Shown here in pieces: positions 48,786-64,000 of a stretch of DNA of 64,000 bases (positions are counted from its first letter, which is position 1; each line of letters starts with the position of its first letter). The notes under the pieces are model-generated. The model did no database searches, was not told the DNA's origin, and saw nothing but the letters and a program-made list of their open reading frames with translations. Both the position numbers and the translations under genes were made by a program. This stretch comes from Phycomyces blakesleeanus NRRL 1555(-). Its lineage: Eukaryota > Mucoromycota > Mucoromycetes > Mucorales > Phycomycetaceae. The stretch covers positions 310,001 through 374,000 of the forward strand of contig NW_017265142.1 of the NCBI RefSeq assembly GCF_001638985.1. Reading direction: 5' to 3'.

Positions 48786-50700
48786 TTTTTATTCATACGC
48801 TTGCTGCGCAGTAGGATATACAACAGAATATATAATAGAAATATACAATGGACTATACGATGAACTATATAATATAATATAGTATACTATGTCTTTAACA
48901 TGGCATATAATGATACATATGCATATATAAGTTTAATAATAATACTAGCAATATATCTTGCACATATACTAACTCATATATTAGTTATACGAGTAATACA
49001 TATCTTTAGATATATCAGCTATGGATGACGGGATTCTTCGTTATGAATTATAATTGTTGATGCTTTTCTATTGAAAGAACGTTTAAGCAATCCTATTCCA
49101 GTGTTGTGTAAAGCTAAAGTAAAGAATACTATGAATATACGTACTTAAAAGTATTTTTTTTTGTAATTACCTCAAGTATGCTCATTAACAGCTTCAAGTA
49201 ATTGTGATTAAAGTCAAAGTCTACAAAAATAAGTTAATGTATAAAGTAAATACACATAGCCCCATAAGCATACCCTTATAATTTGTTTGCATTCAAAGAT
49301 TGTCTTGTGGCTACCATACTGTAGCACAAGCCCCAAGTAATTAGATGCACCTACTGATTGATAGCTAGCCAGATTGTTTAATATATCCTATACAATATCA
49401 CTTTAGTAAGACTGTAACTTACATTGGCTGTATTTTGTGAAAGGAAGTCAAGAGTGTATTATATAGTAGCTGCTTGAAAGAAAAAAAACTGCAAAAAATG
49501 TGTTTTTCTAGTTGCATTAGTCTTTTTTTTAATCAAAGCACAATTGTAGTAATTTTATATCAAGAGTGTCTTGAAGTTTGAGCGGTGCATGTTGTTTGAA
49601 TGTGATTACAGGAAAAGCAATGGAAGAAAGTAGAGGAAATGAGTTGATTTGTCATTTATTAAAAAAAAGGTGATTGTAAAGAGAATTTTTTGTTGTTGTT
49701 CTGGAAGATGGAAATAACAGGGAATTCAAAAATAAATAAATTCGATGGCTCTGCATGTTTCTTCTTGGTGGTGAGGCTGCCACACTACTTTCTGCCTCAC
49801 CAAGGCTACTTTTAAAAATATATTTTAGTCAGTGTATTAAGTTTTACGTTTGAACAATCTATACATATCTCAACTCTTCTTCTTGAACTTCTCTGCTTAA
49901 CTTTGCCAGCATATTTTTTAATAAAGAAAAGTATTAATGAAATATCTTACATGACACTAAATTTAATATGTATGATTTGTCACTTCTCCATTTAGTGTTC
50001 AGCCTTTATCACTTCTTGAAGGAGAAGAACAGCAACTCATTGATCTCTGAATTTGTATAAAGCAAACTAGTATTTCGAAATTAACTCCTCAAGTCTCAAA
50101 GAGTAGTACAACTTTTGTTGACTATTCAATCTTCCTCAGTTTGTCTCTACAATGCCGTTGTTGTGAATGAGTATTGATTACTGCTGAATCTGAGAGTAAG
50201 ACTGAAGGATAAAATAATATCCTCAGCTATTCCAGTCAAACGGATCTCCCTTTATGATATTATCTAATACACAGATCATCATACACATAATTGATTATTT
50301 ATTATTATCACCATGACATGGGATATACAAATACATATACATTATATATATGGCATCATTATATTTCATCTACATATTTCTTTTATTATACAAATACTTA
50401 ATTGAGAGACTACAACTACAACTATCTAATATTATGAAACATTACCCGAGTATCTGGGTCGGAATACTAAAATATTACCAATAGCATAAATGCTCTTCTT
50501 TACCAAAACTCTTGGACTGATCTGACTGGAGAAGTATCATATCAATTGGTCTTTCCGGATCTTTCCAGAAGAACAATACTCCTAGAATATGACTCATCGT
50601 GATAAAGATTACTTAAGCACACACTGAATTACAAATTAGAAAAACATATAAATATCAGTAGATAGTTCCGTGTAGAAAGACGATCGAATTTTATCATTCT

Positions 50701-51013
50701 TTACTTTTCTTTTGAAATAAACAACCTACACAAGTTCTCACGAATTCTTTCGTCTATATTATATTTTGCTTTATTTTCTCCCCACAACAGCCGTCTTCGC
50801 ACATAATATGTCAGCATTGCCTTATATACATGTGAAACTGCAGTTGAATGAGCTTTTGCTCTTCTAAGAATACACTGATATCTATCTTCTGTTTTTTTTC
50901 CACAGATAGTTTATCAGTATATTTATCCTTGCAGTTGCACTCGGTATCTTATTTGTTTTTCTTGGGATAAAGTCAACACGAGCCTCTGTCATTGTAACAG
51001 GAATATGTCTTAC
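50701..51013 (-). pseudogene. Decayed unidentified protein inside the fold-back element
   Basis: The minus strand reads VRHIPVTMTEARVDFIPRKT and TARINILINYLW, then after one frameshift ILRRAKAHSTAVSHVYKAM, YYVRRRLLWGENKAKYN and ERIRENLCRLFISKEK up to a stop at 50701-50703. Composition is protein-like and not repeat-driven. Past that stop the same frame continues with more stops. I do not recognise the family; a transposon protein is the natural guess. An inverted, diverged copy of the IRENLCRL part lies on the + strand at about 51336-51400. Confidence 0.5.
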
Positions 51014-51287
51014 TCCTCTCACAAGCAATAAAAAATAACTTTTTGTTTTTTCAATAATTAAAATATACTTTTATTTTAGCAAATTAAAACAGATAAAAAT
51101 AAAATAGAGAGCAAGTTATGTAAATTAGATGTATAAAGTAGCTATAGAGATTCACCATCATCTTAAAAAATAACTTCAAGATGATATTCATTTACGTAGA
51201 AAGGGAAAAATAAATGCAAAGTAAAAATTCGAGCAAAATAAAATATAAAAAAAATCAATTTAAATCCTACACTTTTGGTAAATTAGT

Positions 51288-51479
51288 GTGTTGTGGTGGT
51301 TGAAGTTGAAGAAGTTTTTAAGAGGAAGAATTGAAGATTTGAGATTAGGAACAAAGATTCGTGAGAACTTGTGTAGGTTTTGTTTATTGAGAAAGGATTT
51401 TATATCAAAGTTTGACCAGGTTCCTACACTGAACTACTACTATTTATATTGTTTTGGATTGGGAAAATTATATGACTGA
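51288..51479 (+). pseudogene. Second, inverted copy of the unidentified element protein
   Basis: The + strand frame contains TKIRENLCRFCLLRKDF and KFDQVPTLNYYYLYCF. These align with the minus-strand ERIRENLCRLFISKEK and KFDRLSTRNYLLIFIC of the opposite arm. It is short and without a plausible start, so it is a fragment. Confidence 0.5.
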
Positions 51480-52113
51480 GGTCAGGTAATCAATCCTATC
51501 TGAGCCTTAATCAGAGCAACGTGATCTTGGGATAATTAATGTATAATTAATTATATAAATGTGTGTAGTCCTAATGCAGTATTAACATCGAAAGTAAATG
51601 TGTTTATGAGTTATAATTATGCTTATAATAATCCACTGATGTATCCCATATTATGATGATATCATCATATGAAATATAATCATTATCATGCATGCTAAAC
51701 CTGTGTGTTAAATAATAAAGTAATCGGTAGACACCTTTGACTGAAATAGCTGAGGCCTTATATTATTTCCTTCAGACTTATTCTCAATTACAGCAGTAGT
51801 CAATACTCATTTACAACATAGTAGAAAAGATAGTTGGTCTGTCACATTGATTAGTGGTATTGTCAAAATACAACAATCTTGACAATGAGACAAAAAAAAG
51901 TTTTATGATTTCAAATAAAAAATAAATAAATCAAATTGCTATACTCTCTATATGATATAAATGTAAAAAAAAGACATTTCTATTATGTTATTTTGCTCTT
52001 AAATATAACTTTATCTTTTTCAACTTTTTTTAATATTTTTATCAAACTCTAGAACCAATTTGATTGGTTGATTAAAATAAATTAGTGGCATATCCACTAC
52101 CATTAGTGGCAGC

Positions 52114-52136
52114 CACACCAATTTCATTCATAGTGA
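52114..52136 (-). repeat. Right terminal inverted repeat
   Basis: A 23-bp perfect inverted match to 48467-48489. It lies 135 bp upstream of a tRNA gene. Confidence 0.9.
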
Positions 52137-52271
52137 CTATATCAAGCTTTGACTGTATAATATAATTCTATAATTAAGTATAAATATATAAAAATAAAAA
52201 TATATAAAATGTCAATATATAAAACTAAATTAATTTGTTCATTATACATAAATGGCCCATTTATCACAGTT

Positions 52272-52344
52272 GCCTGCTTGGCTCAGTTGGCAGAGCGTCG
52301 CTCTCGTAAAGCGAAGGTCGTGAGTTCAATTCTCATAGTAGGCA
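52272..52344 (+). tRNA. tRNA-Thr (anticodon CGT)
   Basis: A 73-nt cloverleaf. The seven-pair acceptor stem GCCTGCT/AGTAGGC has one wobble pair and discriminator A. The D arm contains the A box TGGCTCAGTTGG. The anticodon stem is TCGCT/AGCGA with loop CTCGTAA, giving anticodon CGT that reads ACG (Thr). The T arm is GTGAG-TTCAATT-CTCAT. There is no intron. A TTTT terminator follows at about 52350-52353. Confidence 0.95.
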
Positions 52345-52412
52345 GTTATTTTGATTAACTTCACAACTTGTGAACAATATTTTACATTTTTATTATTTTA
52401 TTTTACATAGAA

Positions 52413-53286
52413 TTATTTTTTTGCCTTTGTGTTCTTCAGAGTCGCTTTTTTGACAGTAGTAGTTTTTGTAATCTTTGCTTTTTTGAAGGCAGGTGCTTTT
52501 GGCTTAATTTCTTTCTTTGTTTCTGCTTCTGCTTTCAATTTTTCTTCTGCTGCCTTTTCGGCTTGTTGAAGCTCCCATCGCTTTCTCTTCAGCTCTTTAC
52601 GGTGATCCTTTACTTTCTAAAAAAAGGGTGGAACAAATTAACACAATGAACACCATATAATGCAACACCTTATCATCCAATTCCTTACCTGGTGTGCTTT
52701 GGATTTTCTCTGCTTTTTGATTTCTTCTTTCTTTTCTTTAGATTTTTCCAGTCTTGCCTTTTGTTGTTCAGTCATTTCGTCGTCCGATTCAAGACCATGC
52801 TTTCGCAAAAATCTTAAGCGTCGGTTATGTTCCTATCAATGTTTTGTTTAAAAACAGACGATTAGAAAAATTTCAACTTAAGAATTCCAGAGTTTTTCTT
52901 ACCTTGCTCTTCAAGTGAATTTCTACTTGTCTCTCAACTTTTAGATGTTTGTTGGGGCAAATCTTGCATGAATAAATAACGGGGCCAGATTCTTCGCCTT
53001 CAATTTCATTTTCACTTTCTTCTTCTTCTTCGTCATTAAGTTCAATGTCACTTCCGTTGTCATCCGAGGCATTGTCTTCAGATTCATCGGCATCAATTTC
53101 GGCTTTTAAGTATTTTTCGCGACCGAAATTTGCAGGAATAACAAGTTCATCGTCGGACTCGTCGGACTCGTCCTCTGATCCTGAAAACACGCCAGCTAGT
53201 CGTTCCTCGGTCAGTTCAATCTCTTCATTATAGTCTTCTGTGTGAATTGCTTGTTTAGCAAGCTCTTTTCCTGCACGTTTGAACAT
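52413..53286 (-). CDS. Acidic/basic protein with a U1-like C2H2 zinc finger, function unknown
   Basis: A predicted nuclear or nucleolar protein. The N-terminal half is very acidic, with Ser/Asp/Glu blocks (FSGSEDESDESDDELVIP and ELNDEEEEESENEIEGEE) that look like CK2 sites. A single zinc finger follows: SCKICPNKHLKVERQVEIHL, with SKEHNRRLRFL completed across an intron. The spacing (CxxC, then His, then His five residues later) resembles U1/matrin-type fingers. The C-terminal third is strongly basic (KKQRKSKAHQ, KELKKRKRWELQQAEKAAEE, ending KNTKAKK). Such charge-segregated proteins are frequent among ribosome-biogenesis factors, but I do not recognise an orthologue. Three exons, about 235 residues. 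It is divergent from the TFIIB gene. Confidence 0.8.
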
Positions 53287-53662
53287 GTTTTAACAGATGT
53301 TTGGCGATTTCAGAAAAAGGAGAGTAACAAAAAAATAGGGACAAAAATGGACTTGGGCAGGACAAGCTGTCACGGTGGCTATCCTCGTGGTGTCGGAGGT
53401 TGACGCAAGTGAACAAAAATGCCGCAGCAGGTGCTCCTTTGTTAGTTGTTTCTTTTTACTTCTTTCCCTTCCCTTTTTACTTCTTCATCACTGCCCCCCT
53501 TTTTTAAAGAAAAAAACTTCTTTTTCAAAAAAGGCATCTCCCCAATATCATTCTATTCCAATCTCTTTGAGAAATCTTTGTTTCTAACCAGTTCATCTTT
53601 GTGAGAGAAAGAAAGAATAATTAAAAAGACAAGACACAAAAAAGAATAAGATTGTGAAAAAG
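53287..53662. promoter_or_regulatory. Shared divergent promoter region (zinc-finger gene / TFIIB)
   Basis: Only 376 bp separates the two start codons. It contains a GC-richer block (53350-53440), then a pyrimidine tract and a TTTTTTAAAGAAAAAA junction near 53500-53516. It could coordinate the two genes; that is inference. Confidence 0.5.
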
Positions 53663-54782
53663 ATGACGACAGCCATTCCTTTCCCATTGCGAGAGCCACA
53701 TCAAGTAGATGCAGGCTCCCAGCCATTCCATCCAAACCTCAGTGTAAAGCTTATATGTCCTGATTGCCGTGTTGATCCTCCTCAAATTGTTGAAGAGTTC
53801 GCATCTGGGGATCTTGTCTGTGGTGAATGCGGACTTGTGCTTGGCGATCGTATTATTGATACTCGCTCAGAATGGCGAACATTTGCCAACGATGAGGGAG
53901 ATGTATGTATAGATGACAACATCTCGCTCGTGCTTTCTTTTTTAAATAATAGGAAAGGCTTAATTTATAAATTAAATTAAATTCAATGTGGCCATGTCTC
54001 TGTAGGACCCGTCTCGAGTAGGTGCAGCTGCCAATCCTTTGTTGGACGGCAACCAGTTGGACACAATTATCTCACGGATAGACGGTGGGACTGGAGCGGC
54101 TAGGGATCTCAACAGAGTTCATGGGCGAGCTACAGCAGTCAGGGGAGAGCGTAACCTTGTTCAGATTTACAAGGAGATCAGTGCAATGTGCGACTCGATT
54201 TCTTTGTCAAAATTGGTGAGCGATACCGCAAAACAGCTCTACAAGCGAGTAGAGGACGAGAAGTTGTTGAGAGGAAAGTCCAGCGACGCTATTGTAGCAG
54301 CATGTATCTTTATTGCCTGTCGTCAAGAGAATGTTGGACGTACATACCGCGAGATCTGTGCATTGACCCGTGTGACTAAGAAGGAAATTGGAAGATGCTA
54401 CAAGGCCTTGCAGTCTAAGCTACAGACAAACACAACCATCATGAACTCAGAGGATTTGATGTCGAGATTCTGCTCTAACCTCCAATTACCCAACTACGTC
54501 CAGAAATCTGGTGTCGACCTTGTTAAGAGAGCCAAGGAGCTTGGTACTCTGGCCGGAAAATCACCTATTTCGGTTGCTGCTGCATGTATTTATCTGGTGT
54601 CTTACCTATTTCGGCAACCTAAAACTGCACGTGATATCGCTCATGTTGCGGGTGTATCGGAGGTGACTATCAAGACTGCTTACAAGTCGCTATATGCTGA
54701 AAAAGAGCGCTTGATAAACTTGGAGACTCTGTACAGTTCACAAATAACCGATATCACATTTGAAAGCCTCGTCTTACCTTGA
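53663..54782 (+). CDS. SUA7: Transcription initiation factor TFIIB
   Basis: The general RNA polymerase II initiation factor that links TBP at the promoter to the polymerase. Two exons (53663-53902 and 54006-54782) join in phase to give 338 residues. The N-terminal zinc ribbon reads LICPDCRVDPP, then LVCGECGLVLGDRIID, followed by the B-finger region SEWRTFANDEGDDPSRVGA. Two cyclin-fold repeats follow: AIVAACIFIACRQENVGRTY with EICALTRVTKKEIGRCYKAL, and ISVAAACIYLVSYLFRQPKT with DIAHVAGVSEVTIKTAYKSL. The start ATG is the first in the frame; an upstream GTG is not needed. Coding GC content is higher than in the flanks. Length and motifs are normal for fungi. Confidence 0.96.
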
Positions 54783-55331
54783 TCATACCATTCTTCCCTG
54801 CCCCCCTTAATACTCATAACCGAAGAATTCATTTGATTAGACTTATTTGACTTGATTTGGATTCTCCTTATATATTATGAATGCAAACGCTAGCTTTGTT
54901 ATAATCTACGCAATTAAACGTGGAATTTGAACTTTTTTAAACAAACTTTGGTGTGTATAGACAACTTTGTAATACATGTGTACACACATTACACTGAAGC
55001 CAAAGTATTCTTTTTTTTTATAGAAATAAATTCCCCTTAACATTTTTTTGAACGGAAGTAATTGTAGAGTTACAAGTATATTACCATTATTAAAAAAACA
55101 CAACATTCGAGAAGGCGAAGCATAATTAGACTAGCATGAAAATTGTTAACAATCGCCGGCGGTAAAAGAAATCAATAAAGATTCAGAGAAACAATGGTTA
55201 CAATGATATGATTATTCCTAACTTGTCTGATCCATTCCTCTTCCTTTCTCTTTCTCTCTCTCTCTCTGCTCTTGCTCTTGTTTTTTTTTGTCTTACTTTA
55301 CTTTACACTATATTATTATTACTATTATTAC
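54783..55331. other. Intergenic DNA between TFIIB and WD40 genes
   Basis: It holds the TFIIB 3' UTR and, at 55234-55268, a CT-rich tract before the WD40 protein start. No gene is seen. Confidence 0.5.
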
Positions 55332-58300
55332 ATGGTTAAAATAACTGGAGAAGGTCTTGTTGCTAGACTGGAGGCTCATCAGCATAAAAAACGCATGCCT
55401 CTTGTGTATGCACTTGAAAAGTCACTAGGCTGGAGGATATTATCAGAAGGATGGAGAGCGTGAGTTGATAAGACAATGGGTGAAATTGATTTCAACTTTT
55501 TATTATTATTACTTTAGAGCAGCAAAGGGACTCAAGTCCAATTGCTTCATAGTCAGCCCAAATGAAACCTATTTTACTTGCATGACTCAGTCCGAGGTAA
55601 TATAAGCAAATTGAGACTATTATATAATTGCCGTCATAAAGGCTGTTACTAATAAAGCGTATATGTCAAGAATACAAATGTAATTGCACTGGGGTCAGGA
55701 AATCCAATAGGACAGCTTTATTTTGTTAAAGACTATTTGACTACGGATGATGTTAGATGCTCACGTTTTCAAGCAAGTTGATACTCTTTAAAATGTGTGT
55801 ATAAATATCGCCATTTAATATTTCTATGTTGGTAGCTATTCCAAACAGAGCGCTTGAATGCCCCTATACACTCCTTAGATTGGTCTGGTCAACATCTTTT
55901 GGCAGGTACAAATAAAGGAACAGTCAAACTATTCAATGTTGAAGGCGACTTTGATGATGAGGATATGCCAGCTAAATTTGTAAAGCTGGGAAACTATGTC
56001 AGCCCATCTATGGAAGGAGTAAGGCACAATATATAAATCAAATCAGACAGCTCATTGATTATTTAATTATAGACTATCCACTCTAGACATCTCCCGAGTT
56101 ACTCTCATAATACCTTTGTAAAAGCAGTGGCGTTCTCGCCAAATTACTTGGATGGACAAACATCTTCTTCTCCAGTTTCCTCGTCATCTTCCACGGGATC
56201 ACTAAACGAAACACAATCTTATAGGCCTTCTGGCCATTTTTTATCAATTACCGCAAATAATTTACATATATGGGATGTCAACGAAGAGAGAAAACCAGCT
56301 TACATACAAACGGTAATATATAAACATTTTAATCTTAAAATAAATAAATATATAAAAGCAGTATATTCTTACCTCTAGTTAATAGACAGATAAAAATAAC
56401 CTCCAGTGCGCAAACTGGTCTCATCATGCACCATATTCTCTTATTGCGACAGCTGGAGATGGAAGATCATTAAATATAATTGATACACGTGTGCCAACAA
56501 ACCATCAAGACGGAGTAGTCTGGAGAGCACCTAATGCCCATGATCGACCTATAACGACAACTGCTTTTAGTCCATTTGTTCCCTATTGGCTTGCCTCGGG
56601 TGGTGAAGATTGTATGGCTAATATTTGGGATATTCGATCGTCCTGTCATTTGCCAGTTGGAAAAATCGATGGGCATTTAGGAACAGTCAAATCTGTAAGA
56701 ATTTATTAATCACAATATGTACATGTAATGTACTAAAGTTATTATTGTAGATTTCATGGTCAAACTTGCGCCCAGAGAACATATCAACCACTTCCTCTGA
56801 TGGTACAATGCGAATGTGGACTCTTTCCAGTGACGCTATCCCTATCTGGGATACATATAATAAGTTAACTAAAAGCTATGAGAAAAACAGACAACCTGTA
56901 TTCCAAACAATCTGGGAAAAGAGAGATTGGTTAAGACATGAATTCAAGACAAAGAATGAATGGCAATTTAAGGACATACCGGATAATGAGGAGCCAAGTC
57001 AAGATAGCTGTTCGGAAACTATGATGCTGGTTGGTGCTTTTGGAATTGGTGAGTGGGGAAAATGCGATGGTGTGCCAATTTATGTTGGTGAAGACAGTGA
57101 GACCAGTAAAGGCCATGTTGTGTCAGGTAAGATAAATTTACAAGTATTTTGAAAAAAATGGCATTGATTAACAAGGGCTGTAACACGTAGTAATTGCTTC
57201 AAAAACATATCCTGGACTGTATTATACTGCTACTGATCGCGGGCAGCTCACAGCCCAGACTGTGCGTTTCAGTATACTTACTGAATTGGATTGCAACCAC
57301 ATGTAGGTGGTATACTGTTATTAGCATATAATGTAACAAAGTCATACTCCTCTATAGATATGATTCGGTGAAAAACCCCCTCGCTTTTCAGTTCGAGTGC
57401 GATGCTTATTGTCGGCGTATACGAGATGCCAAAAAAGTGCTTGCAGAGCTGGAGTCTGACCAGCCTACTACCCAAGAAAAAGAATAGTAAGAAAAATAAA
57501 GACAAATGCCAAGATTTTTTTTGTTCGTTCAAAATAACCCAAAATTTGTATTGTACATAATTCATTAGTTTATCTGATAAAGACATTGCCGCATTAAAAG
57601 AGTCCTTAGTCCCCATGAATCAAATTACTCCAGAAGAGTGGGAAATTGATTCAATCCCAGATCCGAATAGTACATTAACGTCTGATCGACTATGGAATAA
57701 TGATGATAGATGGGATTTTTCTATCAACAGATTCAGAGACGATCTCAACTATTGGAGTAGACGCATGGCACCTGGCTATAATACGTGCTTTAATATTCCC
57801 GTAATATACTTCCACCTGTAACCTTATACAAAGTATCTAATATATATACGTTTTCTTTAGTTTGATTTGTCAGACATACTCGAAGAGAAAGTTGAACCAG
57901 AGATGGATAACACAACACCACAAGGAGACATTGAATTATCCAGTCCCGAGATTAAAAAAGAAGACACGCCTTTAGTAACTCCAGAAGAAGAACCTACTGA
58001 AGAGTTGTTTGAAGATAATATGTCTAATCTTAGCAGGTCACGCACTGCAATCAGCTACACAAGTGGGAAAAGCCGCGCGACTCGTAGTGATAGTATTCGA
58101 AGTAATATTAACCAAACTTTAAGACGCAATTCACGAAGCTCCCACAGCTCAGAAGCAACATCATCCATACTGCGTAATAACAATCCACTAAAATCTCTCA
58201 AACGCGTGTTTTCTCGAACAAAACCACATGGAACATCATCCACTGAACGCAAAAATACACCCGAAGAACCGATGCCCAGTCCATCATCTCCCTTAAAACG

Positions 58301-58343
58301 TAAATCGACTATACGTCGTAATGCCATCCTTGGCTCTTTTTAA
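55332..58343 (+). CDS. WD40-repeat protein of unknown function
   Basis: A predicted beta-propeller scaffold. Exons run from MVKITGEGLVARLEAHQHKK through many short introns. WD-like units include DWSGQHLLAGTNKGTVKLFN, FLSITANNLHIWDVNEE, LIATAGDGRSLNIIDTRVP, WLASGGEDCMANIWDIRSS and NISTTSSDGTMRMWTLSSD. The middle part (KTYPGLYYTATDRGQL) may be a further blade. The C-terminus is long and disordered: an acidic segment (EEEPTEELFEDNM) then a Ser/Arg-rich basic tail (RNSRSSHSSEATSS, LKRKSTIRRNAILGSF). I do not recognise an orthologue in yeast or animals by eye. The tail suggests phospho-regulation or RNA/membrane contact; that is inference. It ends at TAA 58341-58343, overlapping the stop of the opposite-strand epimerase gene. 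Confidence 0.8.
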
Positions 58344-59559
58344 TCAGAACGTACATAAAAATTGAAAAGTGTTTTGCTTGCATACACATCTCCCTTTTGT
58401 AATAATACACTGCTTCTCCATTGAGGCTTGTTGACGGCATCTGGAGGGCGCTGACTCTCTAGACAGAAGCCAGCGTGTTGTCCAATTGGGGCGTTCTTTT
58501 GGTATTTTGTGCCAGTGAGTGCACCTGGGGTGATCCAACCACCAATATAGAACTGAAACCCGGGTTCAGTTGTTGCAAAGTCTAGAGAGATTCCAGTTTC
58601 AGGGGCGTGAATTGTAGCAGCTTTGCGGAGAGGAAGTGAAGAAGTATCAGTTTTGTAATCCTCATGAATGATATATGGATGGTCGTAACCGTGACTGGCT
58701 GGAAGACAGTTAATGCGAGCACCGATTGGGGTGCCTGCGTTTGAACCCTACACACACAAACACATATACACTACCGTAAGAAATCAATAGGTACAACTGG
58801 CTAAAGCCCTACCGTAAAATCAAACCAAGGAGCATCTTTAAAGTCCAACTTCTTGCCGGTAGGAAGAGAGTTTTCGTCAAGAGCTAGAGTTCCTTTCACA
58901 TCATTTGTCATTGTGACCTCATGTCCCAGAATGGTTGGATCCAAGTCAAGGCCAGCAAGATTAAAGTAGGTGTGGTTAGTGAGGTTTACAATAGTATCCT
59001 TGTCGGTAGTAGCATGGTAAGATATTTCAAGAGTATTTTCATCCGTGACAGTGTAGGTAACAGATGTTGTGAGTGTTCCAGGATAGTTTTGATCACCATC
59101 TGGAGAGACTAGATCAAGACGGATAGAAGCAGGACTTTCGGATAATACAGTTACATCCCAGATGCACTTGTCAAACCCTTTGATACCACCATGGAGAGCA
59201 TTCGGCCCATTGTTTACAGCCAGATTGTAATTCTCGCCATCCACAGTAAACTTTCCTTCACCAATACTACACGTCTTTTGTCAAAAAAGAAAATAGGTGT
59301 TTGTAAGTATTTTTGTTTACCGGTTAGCAAAACGGCCAATCAATGCGCCAAAGTAAGGGTTTGCTGGGTTTTGGTATGCCTCATAGTTGTCAAATCCAAG
59401 AACAACATCCTTTATGGCTCCGTTCTTGTCAGGTGTGAGGATGTGGGTGATAATCCCACCGTAATTCAGGACCATGACAGCCAAGGTCTTCTTTTCATTG
59501 ATAAGAGTGTACTGATCAATGCCAGCAGAGGGGGAGATGGATAATTTGGTAACGGGCAT
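58340..59559 (-). CDS. Aldose 1-epimerase (galactose mutarotase)
   Basis: It interconverts the alpha and beta anomers of galactose and glucose, feeding the Leloir pathway. The ATG at 59557-59559 gives MPVTKLSISPSAGIDQYTL. Family motifs are MVLNYGGIITHILTPDKNG, YFGALIGRFANRIGEGKF, NNGPNALHGGIKGFDK, then NLTNHTYFNLAGLD (catalytic His) and TTEPGFQFYIGGW (region of the catalytic Glu). The C-terminal segment GQHAGFCLESQRPPDAVNKP is also typical. Three exons are separated by two short introns (about 58749-58811 and 59270-59320). The total is about 350 residues with no signal peptide, so cytosolic. TAA at 58340-58342 overlaps the stop codon of the convergent WD40 gene. Confidence 0.94.

Positions 59560-64000
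<4,441 letters not shown>

Larger units (their letters stand above)
48467..52136. mobile_element. Decayed 3.7-kb element with 23-bp TIRs and internal fold-back arms
   Basis: The left end 48467-48489 and the right end 52114-52136 are perfect 23-bp inverted repeats beginning TCACTATGAATG. Just inside, both ends carry subterminal GCCACTAAT/TAGTGG repeats in matching inverted order (about 48570-48605 and 52078-52113). Further inside, about 50155-50290 pairs with about 51690-51815, and 50715-50760 with 51340-51385, as diverged inverted repeats. The left half has about 1.4 kb not present at the right. No clear target duplication is visible. TIR and subterminal repeats fit a DNA transposon; the superfamily is uncertain. 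A decayed protein-coding segment lies in the interior. Confidence 0.75.

Noticed and set aside
48467..52136. Calling the element a CACTA (EnSpm) transposon because its ends start CACTA
   Set aside because: No matching 3-bp target duplication and no recognisable CACTA transposase were found.

Overview
This window looks like nuclear DNA of an early-diverging filamentous fungus, most likely Mucoromycota (Mucorales-like). The genes carry many short GT..AG introns. Intergenic DNA is very AT-rich and full of simple repeats. The gene set is typically fungal: ATP sulfurylase with a C-terminal APS-kinase-like domain, SAICAR synthase, GH51 and GH125 glycosidases, an SGT2-type co-chaperone, TFIIB, a Nup84/NUP107 nucleoporin and a grainyhead/CP2 transcription factor. 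The species cannot be named from the sequence alone.

Layout. 0.6-13.3 kb: a GH125 mannosidase (-), an SGT2 homologue (-) with a probable 12-nt microexon, a small zinc-ribbon protein (+) and a CP2/grainyhead-like factor (-). 13.3-21.5 kb: a gene-free interval of about 8 kb that contains one intact Tc1/mariner-type MITE (20635-21117). 21.5-24.9 kb: an HSL-type alpha/beta hydrolase (+) and SAICAR synthase (-). 24.9-29 kb: a gene-poor stretch with a strong G-quadruplex candidate and a decayed Tc1-like transposase fragment. 29-34.8 kb: a GPI-anchored cysteine-rich secreted protein (+) and NUP107/NUP84 (-). 35.3-36.5 kb: a relic with a TnpB/Fanzor-type zinc-ribbon and RuvC-III segment, tandem repeats and a large perfect-looking palindrome. 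36.7-42.2 kb: three + strand genes, an RBM5-like G-patch protein, a triose-phosphate/nucleotide-sugar transporter and an EEF1AKMT4-like methyltransferase. 45.1-47.7 kb: a GH51 arabinofuranosidase. 48.5-52.1 kb: a 3.7-kb decayed mobile element with 23-bp perfect terminal inverted repeats and an internal fold-back structure, just before a tRNA-Thr(CGT). 52.4-59.6 kb: an acidic zinc-finger protein (-), TFIIB (+), a WD40 protein (+) and aldose 1-epimerase (-), the last two overlapping tail to tail at TTAA. 62.4-64 kb: ATP sulfurylase, cut by the window end.

The genes are mostly unrelated housekeeping genes and I see no biosynthetic cluster. Sugar-linked functions recur (GH125, GH51, galactose mutarotase, a putative nucleotide-sugar transporter) but they are scattered and need not be co-regulated. 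The least ordinary material is the mobile-element debris: the TnpB/Fanzor-like relic with its neighbouring palindrome, the fold-back element at 48.5-52.1 kb with an unidentified decayed protein, and the Tc1-type MITE.
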